Assembly (NCBI RefSeq): GCF_037975245.1
Contig: NC_092568.1
Location: 40,579,631 to 40,643,630 of the forward strand
Length of the DNA stretch: 64,000 nt
Direction of reading: 5' to 3'
DNA from: Apostichopus japonicus
Lineage: Eukaryota > Echinodermata > Holothuroidea > Aspidochirotida > Stichopodidae
Position 1 is the stretch's first letter. Each line of letters starts with the position of its first letter. This document shows, one piece after another, positions 35,180 to 46,469 of this stretch. The notes under the pieces were generated by a model that did no database searches, was not told where the DNA came from, and saw only the letters and a program-made list of their open reading frames with translations. The position numbers and the translations under genes were made by a program.

Positions 35180-37115
35180 ATTGTTCCGACAAAGGTAATC
35201 TTTCAACTGTGCCACGCACGCACGTTCAACAATTTTTGATATGAACTTTAAGTTTTTAAACACTAAACAGGACGGTAAGTTCCTAAGATATCATGATTTA
35301 TAGTTGGTTTCTTGATAAGGGAGTTATATGCGCACATTTAAGACTATCAGGGAACTTACCAGTTAACAGAGACATATTTACAATCTTAGTTATGACAGCA
35401 GTGTTTTAGTAACCAGGTAGGGATGGGGTCAAGACTACATGTAGATTAGGGGTATTCCATGATTATTTTTCTGACAGTATCCTGTGCAACAGGCATAAAG
35501 TCTAGGAAAATCGCTGATGTAGAGTCAGAAATATCCTTCGATAGCTCACAACTCGGTGTGTTGAGAATTTCGTCGCTTATCTTCTGGATCTTGTCGCGGA
35601 AAAACTCGGAAAATTGTTTTGCTAGTAGAAAATCATCGGAAGATTTCGAAAAACACTATGCCTTGGGAGTTGTCAATTTATCAAACTCCTTGAAAAGCTT
35701 TCGCAAATCACAACCCGCAAACGTTTATTTGTGATAATTTTGTTAAGCCTTTTTGACGAGAAAATGGTACTGCTTGGCCTTGTCCCAAAAAATCTGCCGA
35801 TGGACTTCAAGCTTAGTTGAGCACCAACGTTATTCACACCGACGCAGTTCGTTTTTTTCAAATTACGGAGTTCATCTGTGAACCACGGGGAATGAGGTCT
35901 ACGTCGGATTTTGCGAGTAATTATCGGTGCATGCTTGTAGAGTAGATTTGAAAGTACACTTTCGTACTGGTCCACCAACGAATCAAGATCCGGAGCCTGT
36001 GCTGTGAACAAAGTTGAAACCGAGAAGTCATTGCAAAAAGATTCCATATTAATCTGGCGAAGTTTACGGGTTGTAATTTCCACTTTTAGTGGTGCCAGTC
36101 TACCAATATCAAGTGAACAGGTAATAGCAGCATGATCCGATTCTAGATAGTTAGAGATTGCAATTTCAGAAATAAATTTGTCCGATTCACGTGTAATAAG
36201 TCGCAATGAGTTGGTACAGAGACATTTTGCTCCATATTAAAAGAATATATAGTGTCACGTAGAGCAATAGCATCGCGGTTCTCCAGATTATCAAAATTAA
36301 AATTAAAATCATGCACCAGCGATTAAAACATATTCCCTGCATGAACACACAGTTTCAATGAGTTCTGGAAACTCCTTGAGAAATACGTGATAGTGGACTG
36401 TTTTTTGTTTGTTAATTGTGGTCTATAGAAAACGATCAACCTAAGAAGGTGATGCTGATGGAGGAGAGATCTTAAGGTCAACATATTCGAAGGAAGAGAA
36501 CAGTTCTGGCCTACACTCTTTGACGGTATAACTGTTACGTAGGAATACTTGCACCCCTCCTCCAGCTCTGTCTTTCCGTGGAACGTGATGTAAGCTATAA
36601 TAAGGGAGAGTAGATGATAAATCCGCAACCGTTACATCATTGCGGTGATCACCCGAAAGCCAAGTTTTATATCTTGCAAAAGGTGTAAAGAGACCCGGGA
36701 GGTTCCAAGAATGACATGTTATAGAGTACACCGGAGACGGTCTTTAGTGGTCAACAGCCAGAGTACGTGTCTCTCAGTACTTCATTTTCATTACATCATT
36801 AAACACAATACATTGGTATGCATAGCCTTTCCATAAGGTATACACGGCCGTTCATAATACTTAGGATGGTGTGCACACGATGTACATATTGCACACGAAC
36901 TTCTTTTATTTGCACATGTCACTAAACTCTTAATAGATAACACCAACGTTCTGTAATAGCCAGTATGTCAATTTGGATGTTGATGACGAATTCAGTAATC
37001 ATGTTCGTTTTAGCAATGATCGACCTAGCATTCCAAAGTGCAAACGTAGAGATTAGATGGTGTGCTTTGAGCTGGCACGGAGGGATGTGGTCTGTTTGAT
37101 CGTCTACGACCAATG
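35180..37115 (-). pseudogene. CR1-like LINE ORF2 fragment: endonuclease and start of RT
   Basis: On the minus strand it starts at about 37090 with a W-N-A-R-S-I endonuclease block and I-D-I-L-A-I-T-E. It continues through R-A-G-G-G-V near 36560, Y-V-D-L near 36490 and S-D-H-A-A-I near 36130. The linker has P-W-F-T-D-E-L near 35890. It then runs into the beginning of the RT (C-S-L-D-P-I-P-T-W-L-L near 35420). Frameshifts and stops are frequent. The fragment ends before the RT catalytic Y-A-D-D and lacks a 3' UTR, opposite to normal 5' truncation, so a deletion or later rearrangement removed its 3' half. Confidence 0.75.
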
Positions 37116-39163
37116 TTCCCCTAATATCCAGACTTGTTTCTAGGACAGGTCATACGATGAACACAGTGTAACCGCTTCCAAAATAATGATCACTGAATTA
37201 GTTTAAGACGAATCGAGAACACTGGAATATATATAAAAACGAACTCGGACCAGCTAGATCAATCAATATTTATTGAAAACAAAATAAAGTAATAATAGAA
37301 TCAATTAATTATAGTCTACATTACTTCGATAATTTCAACTGAAACTTTCTATTTGGTAATATCTTTCTTAGGGTACAAAATGATGTCCCGCTAGCTTTAT
37401 CCTGAAGAGGAAATTCACAATTTTCCGTTTGTTTTCCTTTCTCTGTTTTTACTTCACTATTATTCAAGTCTCGATCGAAGTAAATGGAGTGTCCCCTCAA
37501 TAATTTTAATACTCAAACCCGTATGGTAGTACATAGGTATTCAGTATATAGTGTTCGTTCCAAACGCTCCAATCTCCGGAACAAGCGGCTGGTTCAAGAT
37601 AAGTCTAAGGTAGAAACGGGAACACACACGCCCCAGGTGGTGAAGTAGGTTTCCGGCCCTCAGCCAAAATGGTCGAGTGAAATATAAATATTTCAACCAT
37701 TTTCTAATACATGTTCCAGGTTTTAAATATGTAAATATTACATTAAAGATGTGATATTAAACAAAGCGAAATTACATTTTTTTACATTTTTGAACTACAA
37801 CCAATACGTACCAACCTTCATCATGACTATAACAATTCCCCCGTCATAGTATGGTAACAAAACATTTATTATTCACCAACGCAAAATTAACACTTTATAA
37901 GATTCATGAGTTCTTAACTCTTGATTAATGGACTTCTCCATCAACGATGATATTCCACTTCAAAATGTCTTATGGACTAATCTCTTACGTTTTTTTTTTA
38001 ATACGTACTAACTCAAATTAATGCTTTCTTAGAGTCCTTTCGAGCGTTTACTTCAAAGATGATGAAATTCTTAAACTATGCCTTCACTTTTTCTTTCTTT
38101 TAACCGAAATTGTAGTTCAGATAATTTCTTGCCCTATGGTATGAATATTAAATGTAATTCACGACATAGTACAGTAATTGTATGCTCAGGCTGGCAAATT
38201 GATCCCAGTCATCAAGAGAAATAGCATAAAAATGTACTAACATGGAAATGACTCTTAATTAGCTTCCCGACAGCATCCAGAGCTCTCTCTCTCTCTTGAA
38301 ACCTGTCTCCCAACACAATGCGACAACAAACACCTAGACAGTGTTTTATCTACTGCTGCACAACCTAATAAATAACTGCCTTTATACAAGCGGCCCAGAT
38401 ACCAGATTACTATCTCGTGGCAATCTCTGGTGAATTTAGTTACAATAATATGGAGCTTCTTTAAGATGTGGTTCCTCTGCATGGAAACTAATTTCGGAGA
38501 AACTTCTAAAATATCCCTAATTTCGCCTTCCGAAAATGTGAAAGGAAATTTTATTTAACAACGCCACACCCGCTTAAGCTGCTTAGTTACGTGACCAATT
38601 CCGGTCAACGGGATATTTCGAGACACAGGTGTCTAAACAAAGGTTTTTACGCAATACCCTACAGATTATACAAATCCAAACAAAGCATAACCTGACGCTA
38701 AAATCCAGTCTTTCATGAAATTTTCTTAAGAAATACGGGATAAACCAAATACCTAAATATCTACGCTATCAATGTATCCAATTAGTTTCTTTTTAATCGC
38801 ATGAAATACGGCCCTATAGGATTAACCGTAACACACAGTACTATACACAGGATGTGTGTACAGTTAAGTCAGCCTAGTCCTCATATACTTTACGTTAAAG
38901 CTGCGATTCAAGTAAATTCGTGACAAAGATTAATTCATGCCAGATCATTCCTTATATTAACTTGCAAACTATTTATTATGCGATAAAATTACTGTCTCAA
39001 TGATTATAACCACGGGCTTTTTTATGTCAGTTACACAACGTTAATATACTCTTAAAATTAAATAGACATTACGATAGTCACGTCAAATACGTTTATCAAT
39101 GATTTTCGAACAATTACTTTGTCAAAGGACTTACAGAAAATACGCTTATGTTTGTTTAGAAGC
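37116..39163. other. 2 kb without a recognisable gene
   Basis: AT-rich DNA with frames below 80 codons; no repeat structure identified. Confidence 0.4.
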
Positions 39164-39173
39164 TATATATATA

Positions 39174-39175
<2 letters not shown>

Positions 39176-39246
<71 letters not shown>
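39176..39246. repeat. TA dinucleotide repeat, left of the palindrome
   Basis: About 35 uninterrupted TA units directly abut the palindrome. Confidence 0.9.
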
Positions 39247-39249
<3 letters not shown>

Positions 39250-39342
39250 TAGGTTGGCGTCTATCTTGGCGCATAGTGCTCTATGTCCATTGGACAGAGC
39301 GTAATATATGTTGATACTAGATGAGACTAGTGGAACACTAGT

Positions 39343-39388
39343 AGTTGTTACTCGGAGTTTCACGCGTTATAGCGATCTTCAGACAACT
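39343..39388 (-). ncRNA. hammerhead ribozyme candidate, left arm
   Basis: An exact inverted copy of the right-arm motif, so the same core, stems and predicted cleavage site (between 39349 and 39348) occur on a minus-strand transcript. On either strand a transcript crossing the centre would also contain the complement, which could fold into the long hairpin and block the ribozyme. Confidence 0.6.
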
Positions 39389-39392
39389 GAAG

Positions 39393-39438
39393 AGTTGTCT
39401 GAAGATCGCTATAACGCGTGAAACTCCGAGTAACAACT
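39393..39438 (+). ncRNA. hammerhead ribozyme candidate, right arm
   Basis: It reads as a type-I hammerhead. Stem I strand AGTTGT (39393-39398) pairs with ACAACT (39433-39438). The core CTGAAGA (39399-39405) matches CUGANGA and GAAA (39420-39423) the second core box. Stem III is ACT/AGT with a CCG loop (39423-39431). The residue before the predicted cleavage is A39432, giving the triplet GUA. Stem II is only CGC/GCG (39407-39409, 39416-39418) with a T-T mismatch next to the core, which is atypical. All conserved core bases are present. Activity is not shown. Confidence 0.6.
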
Positions 39439-39531
39439 ACTAGTGTTCCACTAGTCTCATCTAGTATCAACATATATTACGCTCTGTCCAATGGACATAG
39501 AGCACTATGCGCCAAGATAGACGCCAACCTA

Positions 39532-39534
<3 letters not shown>

Positions 39535-39569
<35 letters not shown>
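39535..39569. repeat. TA repeat, right of the palindrome
   Basis: About 17 TA units between the palindrome and the G-rich minisatellite. Confidence 0.9.
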
Positions 39570-39572
<3 letters not shown>

Positions 39573-40813
39573 GTGGAAGGTGTGTGCGAGGGGATGGAAG
39601 GTGGGTGCTAGGCGGTGGAAGGTGAGTGGGATGGGGTGGAAGGTGCGTGCGAGGCGGTGGAAAGTGGGGCAAGGGGTGGTGAGTGGGAAGGGTGGAAGGT
39701 GTGTACGAGGCAGTGGAAGGTGCGTGCGAGGCGGTGGAATGTTAGTGGGGAAGGGGGAAGGTGAGTGCAAGGGGTGAAAGGTGCGTGCGATGGGATGGAG
39801 GTGCGTGCGAGGCGGTGGAAAGTGGGACAGGGGGGTAGGTGAGTGGGAGTGGGTGAAGGTGGGCGCGAGGGGGGAAGGTGAGGCAGGGGGAGGTGTGGGG
39901 GGGGGGTGGAAGGTGTGTGCGAGGGGGGAGTGTGTGCGAAGGGGATGGGAGGTGAGGCAGGGGTGAGGGTGAGTGGGAGGAGGTGAAGGTGAGTGTGATT
40001 GGGGAAGGTGAAGCAGGGGGTGGGGAAAGTGAGTGCGAGGGGATGGAAGGTGGGTGCAAGGCGGTGGAAGGTGCGTGAGAGGCGGTGGAAGGTGAGGCAG
40101 GGGGAGGTGAGTGGGAGGGGTGGAAGGTGTGTGCGAGGCCGGGAAAGGTGCGTGCCAGGCGGTGGAAACTGGAAGGTGAGTAGGGGGGAGGTGTGCGAGG
40201 CAGTGGAAGGTGCGTGCGAGGCGGTGGAAGGTGATTGGGGGGGGGGGGGGTGAGTGCAAGGTGACTTGGAGGGGTGGAAGGTGAGTGCAAGGGGTGGAAG
40301 GTGTGTGCGATGGGATGGAGGGTGCGTGCGAGGCGGTGGAAGGTGAGGCAGGGGAGAAGGTGTGTGGGAGGGGTAAAGGTGAGTGCGAGGGGAAAGGTGA
40401 GGCAGGGGGAGGTGTGTGCGAGGGGATGGAAGATGCGTGCGAGGCTGTGGAAAGTGGGACAGGGTGGTAGGTGAGTGGGAGGGGGTGAAAGTGAGTGCGA
40501 GGGGGGAAGGTGAGGCAGGGTGAGGTGAGTGCGGGTGGCAGGTGTGTGCGAGGGGGAAAGTGAGTGCGTGGGGATGGAAGGTGGGTGCAAGGCGGTGAAA
40601 GGTGAGGTAGGTGGAAGTGAGTGGGGGAAGGAAGGTGTATGCGAGGCCGGGGAGGGTGCGTGATAGGCAGTGGAAAGTGGAAGGTGAGTGGGGGGAGGTG
40701 TGCGAGGCAGTGGAAGGTGCGTGCGAGGCGTTGGAAGGTGATTGGGGGGAGGTGAGTGCAAGGGGTGGAAGGTTAGTGGGAGGGGTGGAAGATGTGTGCA
40801 AGGCGGTGGAAGG
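39570..40813. repeat. G-rich minisatellite, ~20-bp units with longer-range repeats
   Basis: About 60 variants of GGTGGAAGGTGCGTGCGAGG. The plus strand is almost free of C and T outside the core GTGCGTGCGAGGC. Blocks recur at long range: about 40098-40262 resembles 40610-40766, and the segment around 39800-39900 resembles that around 40430-40530. The long Pro/His-rich frames on the minus strand are a consequence of the repeat. Strong potential for G-quadruplex DNA. Confidence 0.9.
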
Positions 40814-41004
40814 TGCTGTGACACTATAAATAGGCACATATATTGGTGAAATATCCAGGAATACTATGACATTAATGTACCGGTTACCAAAGACGAAAGG
40901 AAGGGTACCACACCCCTCCCCTTACTTCCATGAAAAACAAAGTGAAATAACTCAAAGCCCCCCCCCCCCCCAACAAAAATGGGGTGTATGTTAACCTCTA
41001 TATA
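40814..41004. repeat. copy of a degenerate dispersed repeat
   Basis: GTGAAATATCCAGGA, GGAAGGGT and TGGGGTGTATGTTAACC in this stretch recur at 46470-47225. Confidence 0.45.
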
Positions 41005-41937
41005 CACTCTAAACACAAAAGAGTAAATTTTCACTCGTTTGGAGTGAATTCTCACTCTTTCTGAGAGTGTAGTGAGTGATCACTCCATGAAGAGTGAAAT
41101 TCACTCTTTCAAAAGAGTGAGAATGTTCACTCCTTCAAAGAGTGAGCTTTTCACTCTGAAAGAGTGGGCTTTTTCACTCTAGAAAGAGTGAGAATCACTC
41201 TTTTAAAGAGTTAGTGATATTTTACAGCTCATTTTGAGGAACGGGATTGATAGAATGAGTTTGAGACTCAATGGAAAGGCCCTATCTATTCACAGAAATA
41301 TTGCTATACAAGGATGCATCCAAAGATCAAGACAATGGGATGGGCTACTACACTGATGATAAGACGATTTACTAGATTTGGACACTGTTAACAAATATAA
41401 AAAAGAACAAAGACAACAATTTATGGTATTAAATATATATTAAATAGTGAAAATGATACCAAGTTTCATATACAAACAGAATGAAGCAAAATATACAAAG
41501 GCACAAAAATATGCAATGAATGATTCACTCACCCCACTTGTATATGTTCCTCTCATACAAATGTGATTTTCTTATAATTAAAAATAATTCTAGTTACGTC
41601 CATGAAACATGTATCAGAGTGTGCTGGCAATACCTCAAATATGTTTTTGCAAATAACTCAATCTTACAATTTCAATTTGCAATATGCAAACATTTATCAT
41701 TTTCGAGCTCGTTTTAGCGTCTTTATAAATCTGTGAAAAATGTATGAAGAACAACAATCACACTGGGATACTACTGTTTATGACTGGTGAACCGATATGT
41801 TACAGCAAAATGGTAAATTCCTGACAGATAGTAATTAAACGCTCCATCATATGTACATCTAAACCCTTCAACCCTCTGGGTGGCAACACTTTTAGGTTTA
41901 GAATAGTAATTTATGCAAACATTTGAAAGGAAATTAA

Positions 41938-42007
<70 letters not shown>

Positions 42008-42053
42008 ATATAATATATTATAATATAATATATATATATATGTATATGAATAT

Positions 42054-42087
<34 letters not shown>

Positions 42088-42115
42088 ATATAAACATATA
42101 TATATATATATATAT
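41938..42115. repeat. TA-rich microsatellite
   Basis: A long TA run, then TAATA and TATATG variants, ending before a G run at about 42125-42138. Confidence 0.9.
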
Positions 42116-42775
42116 AATTTTTTCGGGGGGGGGGGGTTATATTTCAACTGAAGTAATAGCTACCTGTCTACATACCTTTAATCTTTGAATCTATGAATGC
42201 TCACACATTTGCCAGAGAAACATTCAGAGACCTAACTTATGGACTTACCTTATCTGGTCTTACTATGCACCATAAATATTAGCCCTTCAAAAATATTGTA
42301 AAATGTTGTTAATGGAAGGGCAAAATGAATATTAAAACAAATGAAATTTAAAAATCCTGCCAATTGCAACTGTGATGGAGTCCCAAACTGGTGAGCTTGT
42401 TGAATCAAAAATGAAAAAGAATTGGGCTGGCCTCTTGTCTGGACCTTGGCCCAACAGAAAAGGTTGGGTACACTTCGGGGGCTTCTCCTTAACAAATTGG
42501 CCAACGTTGGTGCACACAGCCTACCTGAAACGACAAAGTTATTTCAAATCATTTTTACCCAGTTAAAAATGTGTGGTTATGGATAAAATTGACAGATTGT
42601 TTTAGTTTATAATTCTGTGGTACACTTTAGTTGACAAAAATAACGTCTATAGGCCTACATCACTATCAATTTTGTCTGTTAAAAACTATCCAACAGTTGA
42701 AACAGGAAGGGTAATAACCTTAACACCAAACACAACAAATGGTCCTTACCTTTTGTACTGCACTAACAGAACAAT

Positions 42776-43533
42776 ACACACTGTGTGTAGGATATATGTA
42801 ACGCTCTTAGGATATTCCCTTTTAGGGGTTAGAAGTTCAATCAATCTTTTGGCATAAGTTTCTCTCTCTGCTGCATAGGACCATTAACATCCCTGTTGTA
42901 AGCAATCATTCAGATTTTCCAACACAGTTGATAGATTAATTCTATTTTCTGTCCATATTAATTTTGTATTCCCTTGTGAATTAAATAGTGAAAGGGGTTA
43001 CATCTTTGTTGTATTATTTACTGGTAAAGGGCAACGTTGTTAATTATTGATATTCCTTTAAGACCCTGACTGGTTTTCTACATTATTTCCCATTGCTGTC
43101 TGTACTGTGAATGAAGAAGTTACTCAACGTCACAGATAGTACCCATCTTAAAGTAGATGAATCTTGTGTTTGCTTTGGGGGTGTTTCATTTGCTATGTCC
43201 ATACACTGTGTAGTAGGCAATTGTTACTCTCTCGGGATATTGCCTTTTAAGGGGTTAGAAGGTCATGCAATCTTTTGGCGTGAGTTTCTTTCTCTGCTGC
43301 GTAGGACCATTAACATACCTGAATTGTAATCAATCATTCGGATAATCCAACACAGTTCAACGTTTAATTGTATTTTGTGTCCATATTTGCATTCCCTTGT
43401 GAATTAAATAGTGAAAGTGGTTCAACTTTGTTGTAGTAACTGGTAAAAGGCAATGTTGTTTAATATTGGTATTCCTTTAAGGCTCTGACTGGTTTTCTAC
43501 AGTATTACTCGTTGCTGTTTGTACTGTAAATGT
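42776..43533. repeat. tandem duplication, ~425-bp unit, two copies
   Basis: 42776-43200 and 43201-43533 align, with shared blocks GGATATTSCCTTTTA, CATAGGACCATTAACAT-like, TGTGAATTAAATAGTGAAAG and CTGACTGGTTTTCTACA. The second copy ends early. No coding frame survives in both. Confidence 0.7.
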
Positions 43534-44095
43534 TAATCTTAATGCCGTATAGTATTGTTCTCCCGTATATTGAGGTTAAATTGATATAGGCCTAGTGAAC
43601 TTTGTTTAAACTATTATCAGCTATTGCTATTCATGATAGTTATGATTGAATATTGCAATTGTTTATCGTCCGAAGTTGATTGTTTCTATTATTATTTTGT
43701 AATTTTCTTTCAGGATATTTCCCCTTATTCCGAATTTTCCACCTGCGAATAAATATGTATCCAAAAACAACCTGGTAATTCTGCTGTCTCTGTTTCAGTT
43801 TGTGACGTTACATCTTGATACGTGAAATAACAAAAAATTATAAAGAAAAACGTTCATGAAGAAAAATACAATTCCTGGACCTTAGCTGCATTAACTTCTG
43901 GCCCATTACTCATAGGACTAACATTAGTCATAGGCCTTACCTCCAAACAACTAGCCAATGTGTTAATGTGTATGGTACCAAGCCTAATGTTAAATGTTTC
44001 CGCTACACTGTTAAGCGTAACGTTTAAGAGCCTAGCCAATCGACTGTAGCGGCAACGACGGCCTGCGGCCATGGCGACCTTCTAAATTCTATATA

Positions 44096-44130
44096 CAGGC
44101 GCGTATCCAGGGGGGCGTTGGGGGCGCGCG
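44096..44130 (+). other. hAT-like left end without identified partner
   Basis: CAGGCGCGTATCCAGG followed by a G/C-rich block resembles the termini of the hAT-like elements here. A possible inverse end, TCCTGGATACGCCCCTG, lies at 46002-46018, but the flanking octamers do not match. Confidence 0.4.
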
Positions 44131-44138
44131 CCCCCCGG

Positions 44139-44260
44139 GTAAGAAAAAGAGGAGAAAAAAAAAGAGAGAGGAAAAAAGGGAAAAAAGAGGGGGAAAAGAG
44201 GAGGAAGGAGAGGAAGGAAGGGAAAAAAAGAAAAAAAGAAAGAGAAAAAAAGGAGAAAAG
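44139..44260. repeat. 120-bp pure purine tract
   Basis: An almost unbroken A/G strand with short mirror-symmetric runs, immediately after the G/C-rich hAT-like end. Such tracts can form triplex (H-) DNA. Confidence 0.8.
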
Positions 44261-45009
44261 GACGCACCCATCACTTCTTGAGATTGTTTACATCTGCATG
44301 AAAACGCGCGCCCCACAGCCCTACGCCCCACGCCTCTCATCGCTTCCCGATGAGTTACGAAACGTAATTAATGACCTTCGCCCGTAGTACCAAGACCTCT
44401 TGACAAAATCCGGCAACACACCACTTCATCGATAACAAGCCACTTCATCGATAACAAGTGATTGGGTTGTGTATTAGTGACGGCTAGAGGTCGTGCACTG
44501 ACCTACATGGAGTGTGACCACTCCCGACTTTGCAATTTCCCAAGATCAGGCCCCGAAAAATCCAAAGGGCACTGTACTGTATGGACATCTAGCAATATCT
44601 AGGGATGAAAATCCCAAGATCTTCCCTAAACTGAAGGCAGATAGAGAATCGAAGCCTTCAGTGTGTAATGAACTTGAAACTGTGCGTCTTTCGAAATGAA
44701 AAGAATGTGGGGCGCAACTCCTATGGGCTCCTACGGGCCCTATGCTTAGGTTTGATAACTGTATTTGTACAGTAGTCTCCATTATACTCCATACAGTAGG
44801 GGGGGGGGGCACTTGCCCACCCCTGGAAAATTAAAAAAAAAGTTAAGCATTTGACATTTCAATGATTTCCCCCAACCAACAGTTCCATAATTATGTTCAT
44901 TGCGTACTGACCCATAATACATTACTGAAAATATTGAAAGTCAAAATCCTAAGACATGAGATCTCAAAATAACCGATGTGTAAATGCAACTTGAACAGGG
45001 GGAGTATTT

Positions 45010-45235
45010 TTTGGCAAGAAAAAATCGTCGTATATGCTCCGCGCCAACCGATGGTGGCACTCCGCTTAGATAGTATCAAGTAGTGTGTTACACCTATATG
45101 AGCTACTGACCCTCCCCCCCCCCCTTGTACTACATTTCTGCGGACGCCCTTGCTAGGCCTCCTGATAAAGGGCCCCTTTGGGCCAGGAGCCCCCCCCCCC
45201 AGGCTCATCGTTACGCCACTGGTGGAACATTGCAA
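45010..45235 (-). mobile_element. hAT-like fragments with family core and two element ends
   Basis: The family core (GCGCCAACCGATGGTGGCAC and CTCCGCTTAGATAGTA, minus strand) lies at 45040-45080. Two inverted ends follow: TGCGGACGCCCTTG (45154) and TCGTTACGCCACTG (about 45222), each next to a C run. Left partners were not found. Confidence 0.5.
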
Positions 45236-45934
45236 AATAAACAGATAATAGTTATTTATTTCAGTCTCATTTCAATTATTCGAATTTTTAATGCACACTG
45301 CAGATATCACATCTTATCAGTGAGCATGAAAATGGCGTTCCGGGATGAACAGCCTCAAAACTGTAGATGTGCGTAGTGTTCGGTTCCGGAAATATCTTGT
45401 ATATTTTAATTTCCTTCAACGAAGTTTTATAGTAGCCGTTATAAGAGGTTTAATATTTGTACACCAATAAATTAACTGTCTGAATTTTCGAAAATTCCCT
45501 GACCACCATTCTTCATCATATACTTCCCTCTACTCGTGCAATTTTGACTGGTCTGTTAGGGGTTGGAGGAGGTTTTTCTATATTGGTGTCCATAGATGGA
45601 ATTTTGTGCAACATTATGGGTATTTTCTGAAGTGAATTTATTCACAAGAATTGTGAATTTTCAAATTCTGAACAAATAATAGGCTTAAAACCTTGAAAAA
45701 TGGTGCTTGCGGGTATTGTGGGCCGCGACGTAGAATCACCTACAACAAGCAATGATCCACAGGATATGCAATGAGGTCGAACAGGATGTGTGACTGGTGA
45801 CAATCTTCAAAAAGGTTATGGATGAAAAAAACTATTGGGAAATTCTTGGTTCTCAGGCAAAAGTGTACATTTGGTTGGTCATTTCAAGCCCGAGAAGTGC
45901 CATTTCCGGTGATCTGGGGGGTATCAAAACCCGA

Positions 45935-46018
45935 AATTTTCTTGTACGCTGCGCGCGGTGGCGCTCCGCTTAGATAGTAATTCGCGCTCCCGGGTTAAAA
46001 AATCCTGGATACGCCCCT
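45935..46018 (-). mobile_element. hAT-like end with family core
   Basis: AATTTTCTTGTACGCTGCGC and GCTCCGCTTAGATAGT (minus-strand core) precede the end TCCTGGATACGCCCCTG at 46018. Confidence 0.5.
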
Positions 46019-46469
46019 GATATAATTTCACGTTCTTTCGACATTTGCTTGATAAACTTACCTCCAAACAACTGAATGCCATCACGTCCAAATCCGCCTT
46101 CTTCAAGCCACTGCGAAACTGACATGTTTTAAGATGTAAAACGACAAGAAAAAATGGCGTAACTACAAATATTTCTGAATTCGATGAAAGGCATACTGAT
46201 TGGTTGATCCTTCACTCCAAAGAAAGAGTGAGCGTTCTTAGCATTTGTTAGGCTCATTTGTTCACTCCTCTGTAAAGAGTGAATGTTAAGTTCTTTAGCT
46301 TTGAAATACGAAGATTTCTGTTGTCTAATGGAGTGAATTTCCGCTCCTTTGGAGTTAAAAATTTTTCACTCCCTGAAGAGAGTGAAAAGTTCACTCTTTT
46401 GTTTTTAGAGTGTATATTTAGTGTTATCAGATAGTGCACTTATGCTTGTAAGGTTTAAATCTGGTATAA

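Larger units (their letters stand above)
39247..39534. repeat. perfect 288-bp palindrome (142-bp arms, 4-nt centre)
   Basis: Positions pair as x and 78781-x with no mismatch from 39247/39534 in to 39388/39393, leaving GAAG at the centre. Both outer edges abut TA repeats. Each arm carries a hammerhead-like motif next to the centre. The arrangement resembles an inverted dimer of a small ribozyme-bearing retroelement tail, such as the terminal segments of Penelope-like elements, but no element protein is present. Confidence 0.9.
41005..46412. mobile_element. possible 5.4-kb TA-flanked element with inverted subterminal arrays
   Basis: The left end CACTCTAAACACAAAAGAGT and the inverted right end CACTCTAAAAACAAAAGAGT match, and TATA lies outside each (41001-41004, 46413-46416). 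Just inside each end is an array of short palindromic units, CACTCTTT and AAAGAGTG separated by a few bases (41035-41215 and about 46205-46400). Such subterminal arrays are typical transposase-binding regions of CACTA-type elements, and CACT- termini fit, but a TA duplication would suit other superfamilies. The interior (TA tract, 425-bp tandem duplication, hAT-like pieces) has no recognised transposase. Two solitary copies in opposite orientation are an alternative. Confidence 0.4.

Noticed and set aside
39163..39777. Similar peptides with ~40 identical residues on opposite strands at 39.2 and 39.5 kb
   Set aside because: They are the two arms of the palindrome read outward, not duplicated genes.
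39534..40839. Pro/His/Ser-rich frames of 240-409 codons on the minus strand
   Set aside because: They are translations of the G-rich minisatellite; the absence of stops follows from base composition.
42250..42517. Possible exon on the minus strand (about 60-84 codons)
   Set aside because: It has an acceptor-like cgtttcag at its start, but no donor and no family resemblance that I can name.
44082..44387. Phe/Ser- and Lys/Glu-rich frames
   Set aside because: They come from the purine tract and carry no domain.
44096..46018. Single hAT-like element spanning 44.1-46.0 kb
   Set aside because: The ends resemble each other, but the flanking octamers (tctatata and atataatt) differ, so two separate fragments are as likely.
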